Shown: positions 8,852-18,879 of the stretch, piece after piece | Layout: each line of letters opens with the position of its first letter | Position numbering within the stretch: the stretch's first letter is position 1 | Source: Sphingomonadaceae bacterium | Lineage (GTDB): Bacteria > Pseudomonadota > Alphaproteobacteria > Sphingomonadales > Sphingomonadaceae | Assembly (NCBI GenBank): GCA_019239915.1 | Contig: JAFAZF010000063.1 | Location: 1-64,000 of the forward strand | Direction: 5' to 3' | Length of the DNA stretch: 64,000 nt | The notes under the pieces: generated by a model | What the model saw: only the letters and a program-made list of their open reading frames with translations | Told to the model about the DNA's origin: nothing | Database searches by the model: none | Program-made: the position numbers and the translations under genes

Positions 8852-10015
8852 ATGCGCTTGTGGCAACCGGATCGGATGAGCGGCGCGACGGCGCTCGCCG
8901 ACCAACCCGCGCGCAAACGCAAGCTCGCCGAGCGCGTTGCCGAGCGCATCGTTTCCGACATCATCCAGCGCGGCTGGCAGGCGGGCGACATGCTCGGCAC
9001 CGAAGCCGATCTTATCGAGCGCTACGGCATCTCGCGCGCGACATTCCGGGAAGCCGTACGCCAGCTCGAATGGCATGGCGCCGCCGGCATGCGGCGTGGC
9101 GCCAACGGCGGACTGGTCGTCAACGCCCCCCCAAGGCTTGCCGCGATCTTCGCCATCAAAGCCTATTTCGAATTCGCCGGCATCGGATCCGACGAACGCA
9201 AGGCAGCGAGCGAGGTGCTCTCCGCCGCCGCCCCCTTCCGTCCCGGTCCGCACGAGAATCTGGCGATCGCCCTGTTCCTCGAGGCTGCCGATGATCGCAC
9301 CGTCGCGGCGCTGCCGGAGCAGCGGCAGGCAATGGGCTCGGCATCGAAGCTGAGCGAGCGGATCACCCTTTCGCTGGTCGAAGACATCCGGTCCGCGAAT
9401 GCCGAGCTCGGCACTGTCATCGGTAACGAGGCGGATCTCCAGCAGCGCTTCGGCATCAGCCGCGCGATCTTACGCGAGGCGCTTCGTCCGCTCGAGCTGC
9501 ACGACATCCTTCGCGTGAAGGCCGGTTCGCAGGGCGGCGTGATCGTTCATCGTGTCGATCCCGAGTATACGGTGGGCATTACCAGCACCTATTTTACCTA
9601 TACGCGGATTCCGCTGTCCCAGACATGGGAAGCCAATTCGAGCCTGTCTCTCGCATCCGCCGAGGCCCTCTTGCGACAGGACGATATCCCGCTCGACCGC
9701 TTGCGCTCTGCGCTCGAAGATTTGCAGTTGGCAGGCGCGGATGACTATATCAACGTTGCCGGCGAGTTCCACAGCATCGTGGCGAACGCTTGCGGCAATC
9801 GCGCCATAGCGCTCTTCACGGGGGTGTTGCTGCGCTACTTCAGAGACGTCGTGCCGCGACCGGACCCGCGTTTCCTTCCCGATCTCAAGAATGGTCACCG
9901 CCGTTTGCTCGATGCACTGGAGACGCGCGATAGGCGCGCCGCTCAGATTGAGATTGCGGCGATGTTCGATCATTCGCGGCGCTGGATCAGAAAAGTGGAA
10001 GCCGAAGCGGAGTAG
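8852..10015 (+). CDS. GntR/FadR-family regulator with two winged-HTH domains in one polypeptide
   Basis: Two GntR HTH segments: ...LIERYGISRATFREAVRQLEWHGA... and ...LQQRFGISRAILREALRPLELHDI..., each followed by a GG(L/V)(V/I)V wing; C-terminal FCD-like helical region. Confidence 0.85.
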   Translation: MRLWQPDRMSGATALADQPARKRKLAERVAERIVSDIIQRGWQAGDMLGTEADLIERYGISRATFREAVRQLEWHGAAGMRRGANGGLVVNAPPRLAAIFAIKAYFEFAGIGSDERKAASEVLSAAAPFRPGPHENLAIALFLEAADDRTVAALPEQRQAMGSASKLSERITLSLVEDIRSANAELGTVIGNEADLQQRFGISRAILREALRPLELHDILRVKAGSQGGVIVHRVDPEYTVGITSTYFTYTRIPLSQTWEANSSLSLASAEALLRQDDIPLDRLRSALEDLQLAGADDYINVAGEFHSIVANACGNRAIALFTGVLLRYFRDVVPRPDPRFLPDLKNGHRRLLDALETRDRRAAQIEIAAMFDHSRRWIRKVEAEAE

Positions 10016-10224
10016 CGTCCGCCGACGTGCCGCGATGCGACGTCCCCAGCCGCCCGCGGATTCGGGCTTGCGGTGGGTCGTGCGATCGGCAAGTGGGTTA
10101 CTGATCGGAGAGTTGATGGGAGGGGTGACGGCTGGCGCCGGCGACGGGGCATTGTCCACGCCGCCCTCGCTCCCGCCCCGCAAGGCAGATGAACCGCAAC
10201 ACGTAGCAAGGTGATCGCAGGCGC

Positions 10225-11295
10225 ATGTCCGACGAATTCGATCTCGATGTCCTCGCTGAAAGCTTCTCGGAGTTTCTCGAAGGCGAATGGCCCAAGGAGA
10301 AGGCGATCGCTTACGAGCGGTCCGACCAATCCTATGACGCCGACTTGTGGTCGGCCATGGCCGGCCTCGGCTGGACGGCACTGACAGCTCCGGAAGCAGA
10401 GGGCGGGCTTGGTCTCGGGACAGCGGCAGCGGCGCATCTTCACGCCGCGCTGGGCGCAGCGGTGACGCCGACACCGATGCTCGGCACGCTGCTTGCGACG
10501 ACGCTCCTCGGGGCAACGGGCGCCGAGGGTGCGCGGGGCCTGCTCGCCGGGATCATCGACGGCTCGCTGCGTGTCGCGGTCGCCGAACCAAACGCCGTCC
10601 CCGTTCAGACCGACGGGAAGACCATCTCCGGCACGGCGCGCGATCTCCTTGACGCGCCTGGCGCCAACCTCCTGCTCGTTCGCATCGCGCTGGCGGGGCA
10701 GCCGGGCTGGGTCGCGATCGATGCGGATGCGCCGGGCGTGTCCATCCATCGCTACACGCTTGCCGACACGACGCGCTCGCTCGGCGACGTGACGCTGGAC
10801 AACGTCCAGATCGGTGAGGGCCGACTCATTCGCCCCACGGCAGGTGCCGCGCTCGACGATCTCCTGACCCGCCAGGCCTGCGTCGCGATCGCCGCCGACT
10901 CGCTCGGCGGCGGCGAGGCGGTGCTCAAGATCACGATCGAATATATGAAGGTGCGCGAACAGTTCGGCAGGCTGATCGGCTCGTTTCAGGCGCTCAAGCA
11001 TCGTGTCGCGGATCATCATGCCGCGCTGGTCGGCGCGCGCGAGCTGGTGCTGAACGCGGCGACCATACCGGACGATGACGACGGCGCGCTACTCGCGGCG
11101 CTCTCGACGAAGGCGCATGTAGCGGCCGTGACGGCGGATATCGCGCGGGACTGCATTCAGCTTCACGGCGGCGTAGGCTTCACATCCGAATTCTCGCCGC
11201 ATCTCTATCTCAAGCGCGCCAAGCTCAACGAGGCGCTGTACGGCACGCGCACCGCCATACTCGACCGCGTCGCCGACATGCTGGAGGCCGCATGA
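10225..11295 (+). CDS. Acyl-CoA dehydrogenase family protein (short partner of a pair)
   Basis: YMKVREQFGRLIGSFQALKHRVADHHAAL; CIQLHGGVGFTSEFSPHLYLKRA. Confidence 0.87.
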   Translation: MSDEFDLDVLAESFSEFLEGEWPKEKAIAYERSDQSYDADLWSAMAGLGWTALTAPEAEGGLGLGTAAAAHLHAALGAAVTPTPMLGTLLATTLLGATGAEGARGLLAGIIDGSLRVAVAEPNAVPVQTDGKTISGTARDLLDAPGANLLLVRIALAGQPGWVAIDADAPGVSIHRYTLADTTRSLGDVTLDNVQIGEGRLIRPTAGAALDDLLTRQACVAIAADSLGGGEAVLKITIEYMKVREQFGRLIGSFQALKHRVADHHAALVGARELVLNAATIPDDDDGALLAALSTKAHVAAVTADIARDCIQLHGGVGFTSEFSPHLYLKRAKLNEALYGTRTAILDRVADMLEAA

Positions 11296-12542
11296 TGACC
11301 CAGACGTCCGAAGCCCTTGCTCCTGCAATCGACCGCACCGCGGCGCGCACCTTCGATCCGCTTTCGAAGGTGGGCGACGAGCAGGCGTTCCGCCAGGAGA
11401 TCCGCGACTGGCTCGCCGCCGTGCTGCCGGCCGACTGGCGGAAGCAGTGGCAGCAAACACGCGAGTCCGATCTCCGCGGTGTAATGACTTGGTGGCTCGA
11501 GGAACGCCGCAAGGTCGGCCTAGCCACGCCCCATTGGCCCAAGGCGTGGGGCGGCCCCGGCATCTCCTTCGCCTATCAGATCATGGTCTATGAGGAGCTC
11601 TCGCGCGCTGACGCGCCCGAGCTCGACATCTTCACCATCTCGCTTTTCCATACGCCCGCGACGCTATTCGAGCATGGCACGCAGGATCAAATCGATCGTT
11701 ATCTCGGCGGCATCACTCAGGGCACCGACATCTGGTGCCAGGGTTTCTCTGAGCCCGGCGCGGGGTCGGACCTCGCGTCGCTGCGGACGGCGGCGATACG
11801 TGACGGTGACGACTACATCGTCAACGGTCAGAAGATATGGTCGTCATCCTCGATGCACGCCGATTATTGCCTGCTGCTTGCCCGCACCGATCCCAACGGC
11901 AAGCGCAAGCATGACGGCATCTCATATTTCATCATGGACATGAAGTCGCCCGGCATCACCGTGCGTCCGATCCGCCAGATCACCGGCGAATCCGAGTTCG
12001 CGGAAGTGTTCATGGATGATGTCCGCATACCGGCGAAGAACCTGATCGGCGCCGAAGGCAATGGCTGGAACATCGCGCAATCGACGTTGTCAACCGAGCG
12101 CGGCCTGCTGATCTTCGGATCGACGGAGCGGCTCGCGCGCTCCTTCGCGCTGGATCGCGTCGATGCCAAAGACAGCTGGATGCGCGATGTTGGGCTTCGC
12201 CGCGAATATGCCGGCTTCTATGCGGAGCTGCAGGCGATCCGACTGATGGTCCGCCGTCTGCTCGCGGAGCTCGAGGCCAACCCCGAGAAGGCGTCCCCCA
12301 CCCTGCCGACGTTCATCAAGCTCAACTGGGGTCCGTTTCTGCAAAGCTACAGCGAGTTCCTGGTTCGTGCGGAAGGACTCGAGGCGCAGAAGTGGCAGCC
12401 TTCGATTCCGGGCACGGGCCACAGTAGCCGGCTGCGCTTCAACGATTTCCTCAAGAGCTACGGCTGGACGGTCGCCGGCGGTTCGAACGAAATCATGCGC
12501 AACATCATCTCCGAGCGCATCCTAGCAATGCCGCGGGGATGA
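11292..12542 (+). CDS. Acyl-CoA dehydrogenase family protein (long partner of a pair)
   Basis: WCQGFSEPGAGSDLASLRTAA; C-terminal VAGGSNEIMRNIISERILAMPRG; ATGA overlap with upstream ACAD. Confidence 0.9.
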   Translation: MMTQTSEALAPAIDRTAARTFDPLSKVGDEQAFRQEIRDWLAAVLPADWRKQWQQTRESDLRGVMTWWLEERRKVGLATPHWPKAWGGPGISFAYQIMVYEELSRADAPELDIFTISLFHTPATLFEHGTQDQIDRYLGGITQGTDIWCQGFSEPGAGSDLASLRTAAIRDGDDYIVNGQKIWSSSSMHADYCLLLARTDPNGKRKHDGISYFIMDMKSPGITVRPIRQITGESEFAEVFMDDVRIPAKNLIGAEGNGWNIAQSTLSTERGLLIFGSTERLARSFALDRVDAKDSWMRDVGLRREYAGFYAELQAIRLMVRRLLAELEANPEKASPTLPTFIKLNWGPFLQSYSEFLVRAEGLEAQKWQPSIPGTGHSSRLRFNDFLKSYGWTVAGGSNEIMRNIISERILAMPRG

Positions 12543-12597
12543 TCATCGACCGAGCGGCGGCAGTCGCCGTCTCCCTCGCTTACGAACGAGGATAGTA

Positions 12598-13761
12598 GTG
12601 GACGAAGCACTCGCTCCGCTCTTCGAGCCGTTTGCGTTGCGCAAGCTCCGGCTCTGCAACCGCATCGTCATGGCGCCGATGACGCGCGGCTTCTCGCCGA
12701 ACGGCATCCCCGGTGATGACGTAGCCGGCTACTACCGCCGCCGCGCCGAAGGCGGCGCGGGAATGATCATCACCGAAGGCGTCGGTGTCGATCATCCGGC
12801 GGCGCTGGGCGGCAGCGGCGTCGACGGCGACAATGCGCCGCACATGTATGGCAAGGCGGCACTGGCCGGCTGGAAGCGGGTCGTCGACGACGTACATACC
12901 GCAGGCGGCGTGATCATCCCGCAGCTCTGGCATCAGGGCGTGATGCGCGAGCAGGGCACCGGCCCGCACCCGCAAACGCCCTCGGCCCGTCCCTCCGGCA
13001 TCTGGGGCCCGCTCGACAAGCAGAACACGGTGAACGACGCCTATCTCGGATCGGTCGCCGCTCGCGCCGGTGAGCCGATGAGCGAAACGGACATTGCCGA
13101 CGTCATCGCGGGCTTCGCCCGCAGCGCCAGGGCGGCAATGGAGGTCGGCTTCGACGGCATCGCGATCCACGGCGCCCATGGCTACATGATCGATACCTTC
13201 CTCTGGGAGGGGACCAACCTTCGCCAGGACAGGTGGGGCGGCGACCGCAAACGACGCACGACGTTCGCCGTGGAGATGATCCGGGCGATCCGCCGGGAGA
13301 TCGGCGACGAACCGGTGATCGACTTCCGCTTCTCACAGTGGAAGCAGCAGGACGTGCGGGCGCTGTTGGCGACGACGCCACAGGAGCTGGAGGAGGTGCT
13401 CGGCCCGATGGCCGACGCCGGCGTCGACATCTTCGATGCAAGCCAGCGCTATTTCGATCGCGCGGAGTTCGCGGGGTCGCCGCTCAACCTTGCGGGCTGG
13501 GCCAAGAAACTGACCGGGAAACATGCTCAGACGGTCGGCGGCGTCGGCCTTTCCTCTGGCATGTATGACTCGCAGAAGGACGGGCGTTCGGCCGTCGCGC
13601 TGATCAACGTGCACAAGGTCGCCGAGAGACTCGCGCGCGGCGAGTTCGATCTCGTCGGTGTCGGACGTGCGATCATGCACGATCCGGTCTGGGCACGCCG
13701 AGTTCGCAACGGAGAAGACTTGCTCGCCTATGATGAAGCGTCGCGACTCGAACTGACCTGA
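12598..13761 (+). CDS. NADH:flavin oxidoreductase, Old Yellow Enzyme family
   Basis: LFEPFALRKLRLCNRIVMAPMTRGFSPNG; IHGAHGYMIDTFLWEGTNLRQDRWGG; GTG start. Confidence 0.9.
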   Translation: MDEALAPLFEPFALRKLRLCNRIVMAPMTRGFSPNGIPGDDVAGYYRRRAEGGAGMIITEGVGVDHPAALGGSGVDGDNAPHMYGKAALAGWKRVVDDVHTAGGVIIPQLWHQGVMREQGTGPHPQTPSARPSGIWGPLDKQNTVNDAYLGSVAARAGEPMSETDIADVIAGFARSARAAMEVGFDGIAIHGAHGYMIDTFLWEGTNLRQDRWGGDRKRRTTFAVEMIRAIRREIGDEPVIDFRFSQWKQQDVRALLATTPQELEEVLGPMADAGVDIFDASQRYFDRAEFAGSPLNLAGWAKKLTGKHAQTVGGVGLSSGMYDSQKDGRSAVALINVHKVAERLARGEFDLVGVGRAIMHDPVWARRVRNGEDLLAYDEASRLELT

Positions 13762-13780
13762 GCAGCGCGTACCGCCCACG

Positions 13781-13812
13781 AGCCGGAAGGCTCTCGCGCC
13801 GGCTGTCTTTTT
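13781..13812 (+). terminator. Putative rho-independent terminator
   Basis: agccgg...ccggct inverted repeat followed by gtcttttt, 20 nt after the OYE stop. Confidence 0.5.
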
Positions 13813-13854
13813 CAGTATGCTGATTGAGCTGAATTCCGCAAGGAGCCTTGTCCG

Positions 13855-14979
13855 ATGTCGATCCCCTTCCCCGATCTCTTGCTGGATCGCGCGCGCGGGA
13901 TCGCCGAGACGCTGCCCGCCAGGATCGCGCGCGCCAACGAACATCGTGATCTCGATCCGGACGTGATCGCGGCAATCGAAGACGCCGATCTCTTCCGCCT
14001 GTTCCGGCCGCGCCGCTTCGGCGGATTCGAGATGGCGCCGGGACATTTCTACGACATCCAGAACGTCTTCGCGGAGCGTTGCCTGTCGACTGCCTGGGTC
14101 TACGGCGTGCTCAGCATCCAATCCTTCGTGCTCGCGCTGTTCGACGCCCGAGCGCAGGACGACGTCTGGGGCACGGACCCGACCGCCCGCGTCTCTTCCT
14201 CGTTCAAGCCCGAAGGAACGGTCGAGCCAGTCGATGGCGGCTATCGCATCACCGGACGGTGGACCTTCTCGAGCGGCAGCCGTCACGCTGGCTGGGCGCT
14301 CGTCGGCGGGCTGGTGCCGCAAGCCGGCGCGCCGCCGCAGATGCGCTTGTTCCTGGTGCCCCGCGCCGACTACGAGATCGTCGACACGTGGCACACCTTC
14401 GGGCTGCGCGGCACCGGCAGCAACGATCTGCGCATCGAAGGCGCCTTCGTGCCGACACATCGCAGCTGGCAACCGACGCCCGGCGTGACGCTCTCGACCG
14501 CTCGCGATATCGCGCCGCTTTACCGGCTGCCGTGGCTGTTCATGTTCCCGTCCTGTATCGCCAATCTCGCCATCGGCGCCGGGCGCGGCGCCGTAAAGCG
14601 GCTGGCGCAGAGCTGCGCCAATGCACCCGCAGCGGCGGCCGAGCAGGTGCGCCTCGCCATCGGCCGCGCGTCACGCCGGATCGAGGCGGCGAACCTCCTG
14701 CTGCAGGCGAACGTGGCGACGATGTACGCCAAAGCCCAGCGCGGCGAGGCGTTGGCGGCAAGCGACGCGATCCTCTATCGCAGCCAGCTCGCCGCGATGC
14801 TGCGCGAGATCGCCGCCGAGGTAGACACGCTCATGCTCCACACCGGCGGTCGCGGTATCAGCGAGACAGGCCCGCTGACGCAAACCTGGCTGGACCTCTG
14901 TGCCGCCCGCCACCACATGGGCAATATTCCCGACGGCACCACGCTCGGCCTCGCCGACGCTCTGATCGAGGTGGCTTAG
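13855..14979 (+). CDS. Acyl-CoA dehydrogenase-fold flavin monooxygenase, HsaA-like (group D)
   Basis: DLFRLFRPRRFGGFEMAPGHFYDIQNVFAERCLSTAWVYGVLSIQ; GLRGTGSNDL; resembles HsaA-type hydroxylases rather than true ACADs. Confidence 0.75.
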   Translation: MSIPFPDLLLDRARGIAETLPARIARANEHRDLDPDVIAAIEDADLFRLFRPRRFGGFEMAPGHFYDIQNVFAERCLSTAWVYGVLSIQSFVLALFDARAQDDVWGTDPTARVSSSFKPEGTVEPVDGGYRITGRWTFSSGSRHAGWALVGGLVPQAGAPPQMRLFLVPRADYEIVDTWHTFGLRGTGSNDLRIEGAFVPTHRSWQPTPGVTLSTARDIAPLYRLPWLFMFPSCIANLAIGAGRGAVKRLAQSCANAPAAAAEQVRLAIGRASRRIEAANLLLQANVATMYAKAQRGEALAASDAILYRSQLAAMLREIAAEVDTLMLHTGGRGISETGPLTQTWLDLCAARHHMGNIPDGTTLGLADALIEVA

Positions 14980-15075
14980 CCGCCGGCTGCCGACGCGCCG
15001 GACGTCCAGTTCAGACGGACTGGCTTAGAGGAGGAAGGGCGAGCGACGGTGGTCATCCGTCTCGCCCCTCGCGGC

Positions 15076-16152
15076 TCACCAGCCGGCGAGATCGGCGGCG
15101 CGCAGGCGGTTGCGGGTCGGCGAGCCGAGCCAGGCCCAGTCCCACATAGCGCGCTTCATGTAGATGTGGGTGTCGTGCTCCCAGGTGAAGCCGATGCCGC
15201 CATGCGCCTCGACCGTATCGCGGGTTACCTGAAGATAGGTGTCGGTGAGGTGGGCCTTGGCTTGCGCAGCGGCGTGCGACGCCTGCTCGGGGATCGCGTC
15301 CCAGGCGTGCGCGGCATACCAGTAGAGCCCCCGCGACGGCTCCGTCGCCAGCGCCATCTTGACGAGTTGGTAGCGTAAACCCTGAAAGTGCGCGATCGTC
15401 GTGCCATATTGCTCGCGCATCTTGGCGTAATCGACGGACATGTCGACGCAATGCTCGGCGCCGCCAAAGGCATCGGCGGCGATCAGAATCGCAGCGGCAT
15501 CGATGAGCTTCGGCAGCGCGTCCTTGCCGCCTTCGAGCAGCTCGGCAGTGGCGCCTTCGAAGGTGACGGTGTCGAGCGGACGGGTGCGATCCGCGCCGTC
15601 GCTGCGCTTCACCGTGTAGGCGGCGCCCTTCTCGACCAGCCCCAGCCCCTCCTTCACGCCGACGACGATCAGATCGGCTTCCGCGGCGTTGGGCACGAGC
15701 GTCTTGACGCCGCTCAGCGCGTTCGCCGCCGAGAGCGTCCACTCGTCCGGCATCCAGGCAGACTTGCCCTCGCCCAGCGCGACCGTTGCGAGCAGATCGC
15801 CCGCGGCGAGCCGGGGCAGCCACTTCGTCTTCTGTGCGTCGCTGCCGCCGAGCACGATCGCGAGCGTCGCGAGGACGTGACCGAAGAACGGCACCGGTGC
15901 CGCATATGCACCAAGCGTTTCCGCGACGATCGCGAGATCGATCATCTGCAGGCCGAGGCCGCCATGCTCCTCAGGAACGATGATTGCCGGCAAGCCGAAC
16001 GCGACGAGTTGCGCCCACAGATCGGCGTCGATCACGGCATCGCCCGGCGTGTCGAACATCTTGTGGACATGCTGCGCATCGCAATTGTCGCGCAGCAGAT
16101 CGGCGAGGCTGTCGACCAGCGCAAGCTGCTCTTCGGAAAGCAGGAAGTTCAT
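15076..16152 (-). CDS. Acyl-CoA dehydrogenase family protein (short partner)
   Basis: MNFLLSEEQLALVDSLADLLRDNCD; YAKMREQYGTTIAHFQGLRYQLVKM; EAHGGIGFTWEHDTHIYMKRA; ATGA overlap with upstream ACAD. Confidence 0.88.
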   Translation of the reverse strand: MNFLLSEEQLALVDSLADLLRDNCDAQHVHKMFDTPGDAVIDADLWAQLVAFGLPAIIVPEEHGGLGLQMIDLAIVAETLGAYAAPVPFFGHVLATLAIVLGGSDAQKTKWLPRLAAGDLLATVALGEGKSAWMPDEWTLSAANALSGVKTLVPNAAEADLIVVGVKEGLGLVEKGAAYTVKRSDGADRTRPLDTVTFEGATAELLEGGKDALPKLIDAAAILIAADAFGGAEHCVDMSVDYAKMREQYGTTIAHFQGLRYQLVKMALATEPSRGLYWYAAHAWDAIPEQASHAAAQAKAHLTDTYLQVTRDTVEAHGGIGFTWEHDTHIYMKRAMWDWAWLGSPTRNRLRAADLAGW

Positions 16153-17321
16153 GCCGCGGCCTTGCCCCCGTGGTGATCGCGCGGCAGCCCGAGGCTGCGC
16201 TCCGCGATGATGTTGCGCTGGATGTTCGAGGTGCCGCCCGCGATCGACATCGACAGCGAGATCATGAAACGCTCGATCCACTTCAGCTTTTCGCCGCCGA
16301 AATCGACGAAGTCGTTCTCGACGATGTCGCGCGCAAGCTTGGCGATGCGGCCGGCCAGCTCGGTCATGTAGATCTTGGGCATCGTCTGGAAGCGGCCGAT
16401 GTCGCGATCGTGCACGTCGTGCGACGTGGCGCGGTAGGTCGAGTAGGTCAGGCTCATCAGCTCGCCCTGAATGGCGGCCAGCTCCTCGCGGATGCGCGGG
16501 TTCTGGATCGCCGGCTTGCCGTCGCGCTCGACTTCCTTGGCGAGCTTCACGAGATCGCGAAACATCGAGAGGCTCCACGTCATCGTCGCGATGCCGGAGC
16601 GTTCATGCTTGAGCGTCGAGCGGGTGACGTTCCAGCCCTTGCCGCGCTCGCCGACGAGCATGTCGGCCGGCGTCTCGGCATTGTCGAAGAACACCTCGTT
16701 GAACTCGAGCTGCCGCGTCATCTGGATCAGCGGGCGAACGGTGACCCCCGGCTGGCGGATGTCGACGAGCAGGTAGGAGATGCCCTGATGTTTCGGGGCG
16801 TCGGGCTCGGTGCGGACCAGGCAGAACATGTGGGTCGCCTTGTGGGCGTGCGTCGTCCAGATCTTCTGGCCGTTGATGATCCACTTGTCGCCGACCAGCT
16901 CGGCCTTGGTGCGCAGCGCCGCGAGGTCGGAGCCCGCGTTCGGCTCGGAAAAGCCCTGCGCCCAGAGGATATCGCCGCGCAGCGTCGGCGCGATGAAGCG
17001 TTCCTTCTGCTCCTCCGTACCCCATTCGAGCAGCGTGGGTACGACGAGGCCATTGCCGGGGATGCGGCCGGCGGGCGCCCGCGCCTTGGTGAGCTCCTCG
17101 CGGATGATCTCGGCCTTGATGATGTCGGGCTCCTGCTCCGAGCCGCCGAAACGCTTGGGGATGCTGCGATGCATGTAGCCCGCCTCGGTAGCGGCGATCA
17201 CGAACGCGCGTTCGTTCTCGCGCGACTTCGGGTTGCCGTCGGCAGGCGGCCAGTGCGCCTTGATGAACGCCCGCACTTCCTCGCGGAACGAATCATATTC
17301 GGGCCCGAACCCCAGTTCCAT
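16149..17321 (-). CDS. Acyl-CoA dehydrogenase family protein (long partner)
   Basis: WAQGFSEPNAGSDLAALRTKAEL; AGGTSNIQRNIIAERSLGLPRDH; start at MELGFGPEYDSF. Confidence 0.9.
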   Translation of the reverse strand: MELGFGPEYDSFREEVRAFIKAHWPPADGNPKSRENERAFVIAATEAGYMHRSIPKRFGGSEQEPDIIKAEIIREELTKARAPAGRIPGNGLVVPTLLEWGTEEQKERFIAPTLRGDILWAQGFSEPNAGSDLAALRTKAELVGDKWIINGQKIWTTHAHKATHMFCLVRTEPDAPKHQGISYLLVDIRQPGVTVRPLIQMTRQLEFNEVFFDNAETPADMLVGERGKGWNVTRSTLKHERSGIATMTWSLSMFRDLVKLAKEVERDGKPAIQNPRIREELAAIQGELMSLTYSTYRATSHDVHDRDIGRFQTMPKIYMTELAGRIAKLARDIVENDFVDFGGEKLKWIERFMISLSMSIAGGTSNIQRNIIAERSLGLPRDHHGGKAAA

Positions 17322-17416
17322 TCCCGATCCTCTACATGATTGCACCTCTTGCCATGCAGGAGCCCGACCGTGTCCGCAACCCCAAAGCGCCCCCTTCCCG
17401 TCCGCCGCGATCGTAG

Positions 17417-17430
17417 ATAGATTTGTCTAG
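17417..17430. promoter_or_regulatory. Candidate shared operator (ATAGATTTGTCTAG)
   Basis: 13/14 identical to 2951-2964; both lie in divergent intergenic regions. Confidence 0.45.
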
Positions 17431-17456
17431 AAACCCGATCGCTGAGGAGTGATGTC

Positions 17457-18662
17457 ATGGCGCAGCAGGTTACCACCGTTCCCGATAACGTCCCGTCGGA
17501 ACTCGTGGTCGATTTCGACTTCTTCGCGCTCGCGGACAAGGCCGAGGACATCCAGAGCGCATGGGCCGAGCTACACAAGGGACCGGACATCGTCTGGACC
17601 CCGCATTATGGCGGCTATTGGATCGCGACCCGCGCCGCCGACATCGACGTGATGCAGCTCGACCACGAGCATTTCAGCCACAATCATTTCGACGTTCCGA
17701 TCAATCCCAATGGCGTGAAGTCGGTCCCGCTGTCTATGGATCCGCCGGAGCACACGCCCTATCGCAGGCTGCTGATGACGGCGTTCACGCCGCAGAAGGT
17801 GCGCGCCTATTCGGATGTGGCGCGCAATACCGCGCACCAGCTCGTCCAGACGCTGAAGCCGCGTGGCGAATGCGAGTTCATCGACGAATTCGCCAAGGTG
17901 CTGCCGATCAACGTCTTCCTGTCGATGATGGGCCTGCCCCTCACCGATCGCGATTGGCTGTTGCCGCGCGCCGAGATCGCCGTGCGCAGCGCCGACGTTG
18001 TGCTCAAAACTAAGAACCAGCAGGAGCTGATCGGCTACCTGATGGGCCACATCAAGGCGCGCGAAGAGACACCGAGCGAGGACCTGCTCAGCACGATTGT
18101 CCATGGCGAGATCGAGGGCCGGGCGATGACTCCCCCGGAGATCATGGCGATGTCTCTGCTCGTGCTGGTCGGCGGGCTCGATACGGTCGCGTCGCAACTC
18201 GGCTTCGTCGCGCAATTCCTGGCGCGCAATGCCGAGCATCGCCGCGAACTCGTCGACAACCCAAAGCTGATCCCCGTCGCCTGCGAGGAGTTCCTGCGCC
18301 GCTTCGGCCTGCCGAACACCGCGCGCGAGCTGACGATGGACTACGAGTATAAAGGCTTGCAGTTCAAGAAAGGCGACATGATCCAGATGCCGAAGTGCCT
18401 TTACGGCCTCGACGACCGGATCAATGACAATCCGTTCGAAGTCGATTTCCACCGCAAGCCGTCGCAGATCAAGCATGCCGCTTTCGGAGCAGGGCCGCAT
18501 ATCTGCCCCGGCAATGTGCTGGCACGGCGCGAGCTGATCGTCTTTCTCGAGGAGTGGTTGCCGGAGATTCCGGACTTCGAGATCGATCCCGAACGGCCGA
18601 CGGTGTTCGCCGCCGGAAGCGTCAACGGAGTCGAGAAGCTCTACCTGCGCTGGAACGTCTGA
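17457..18662 (+). CDS. Cytochrome P450
   Basis: Heme-binding FGAGPHICPGNVLARRELIVFLEEWL; EEFLRRFG ExxR motif; GGLDTVAS I-helix. Confidence 0.93.
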   Translation: MAQQVTTVPDNVPSELVVDFDFFALADKAEDIQSAWAELHKGPDIVWTPHYGGYWIATRAADIDVMQLDHEHFSHNHFDVPINPNGVKSVPLSMDPPEHTPYRRLLMTAFTPQKVRAYSDVARNTAHQLVQTLKPRGECEFIDEFAKVLPINVFLSMMGLPLTDRDWLLPRAEIAVRSADVVLKTKNQQELIGYLMGHIKAREETPSEDLLSTIVHGEIEGRAMTPPEIMAMSLLVLVGGLDTVASQLGFVAQFLARNAEHRRELVDNPKLIPVACEEFLRRFGLPNTARELTMDYEYKGLQFKKGDMIQMPKCLYGLDDRINDNPFEVDFHRKPSQIKHAAFGAGPHICPGNVLARRELIVFLEEWLPEIPDFEIDPERPTVFAAGSVNGVEKLYLRWNV

Positions 18663-18879
18663 GATCGTCCGCAGGCGCAAGTGCCATCGGCACATGAAGG
18701 TGGCGGAGCGATCCGTCAGCTTGCGCTTGACTGCATCGGCGAATTGCCATCAGTCGCGCGGCGTCCGATCGTGACGCGTGCTCGCGCGGTCGGCCGGCGC
18801 TCCGCGCAACGGACCTGACGCGCGGCCGCGCGCGGGTGTTCGACGTCGCAAGAAAGAGGTTCATACCGAGGATGCACGG

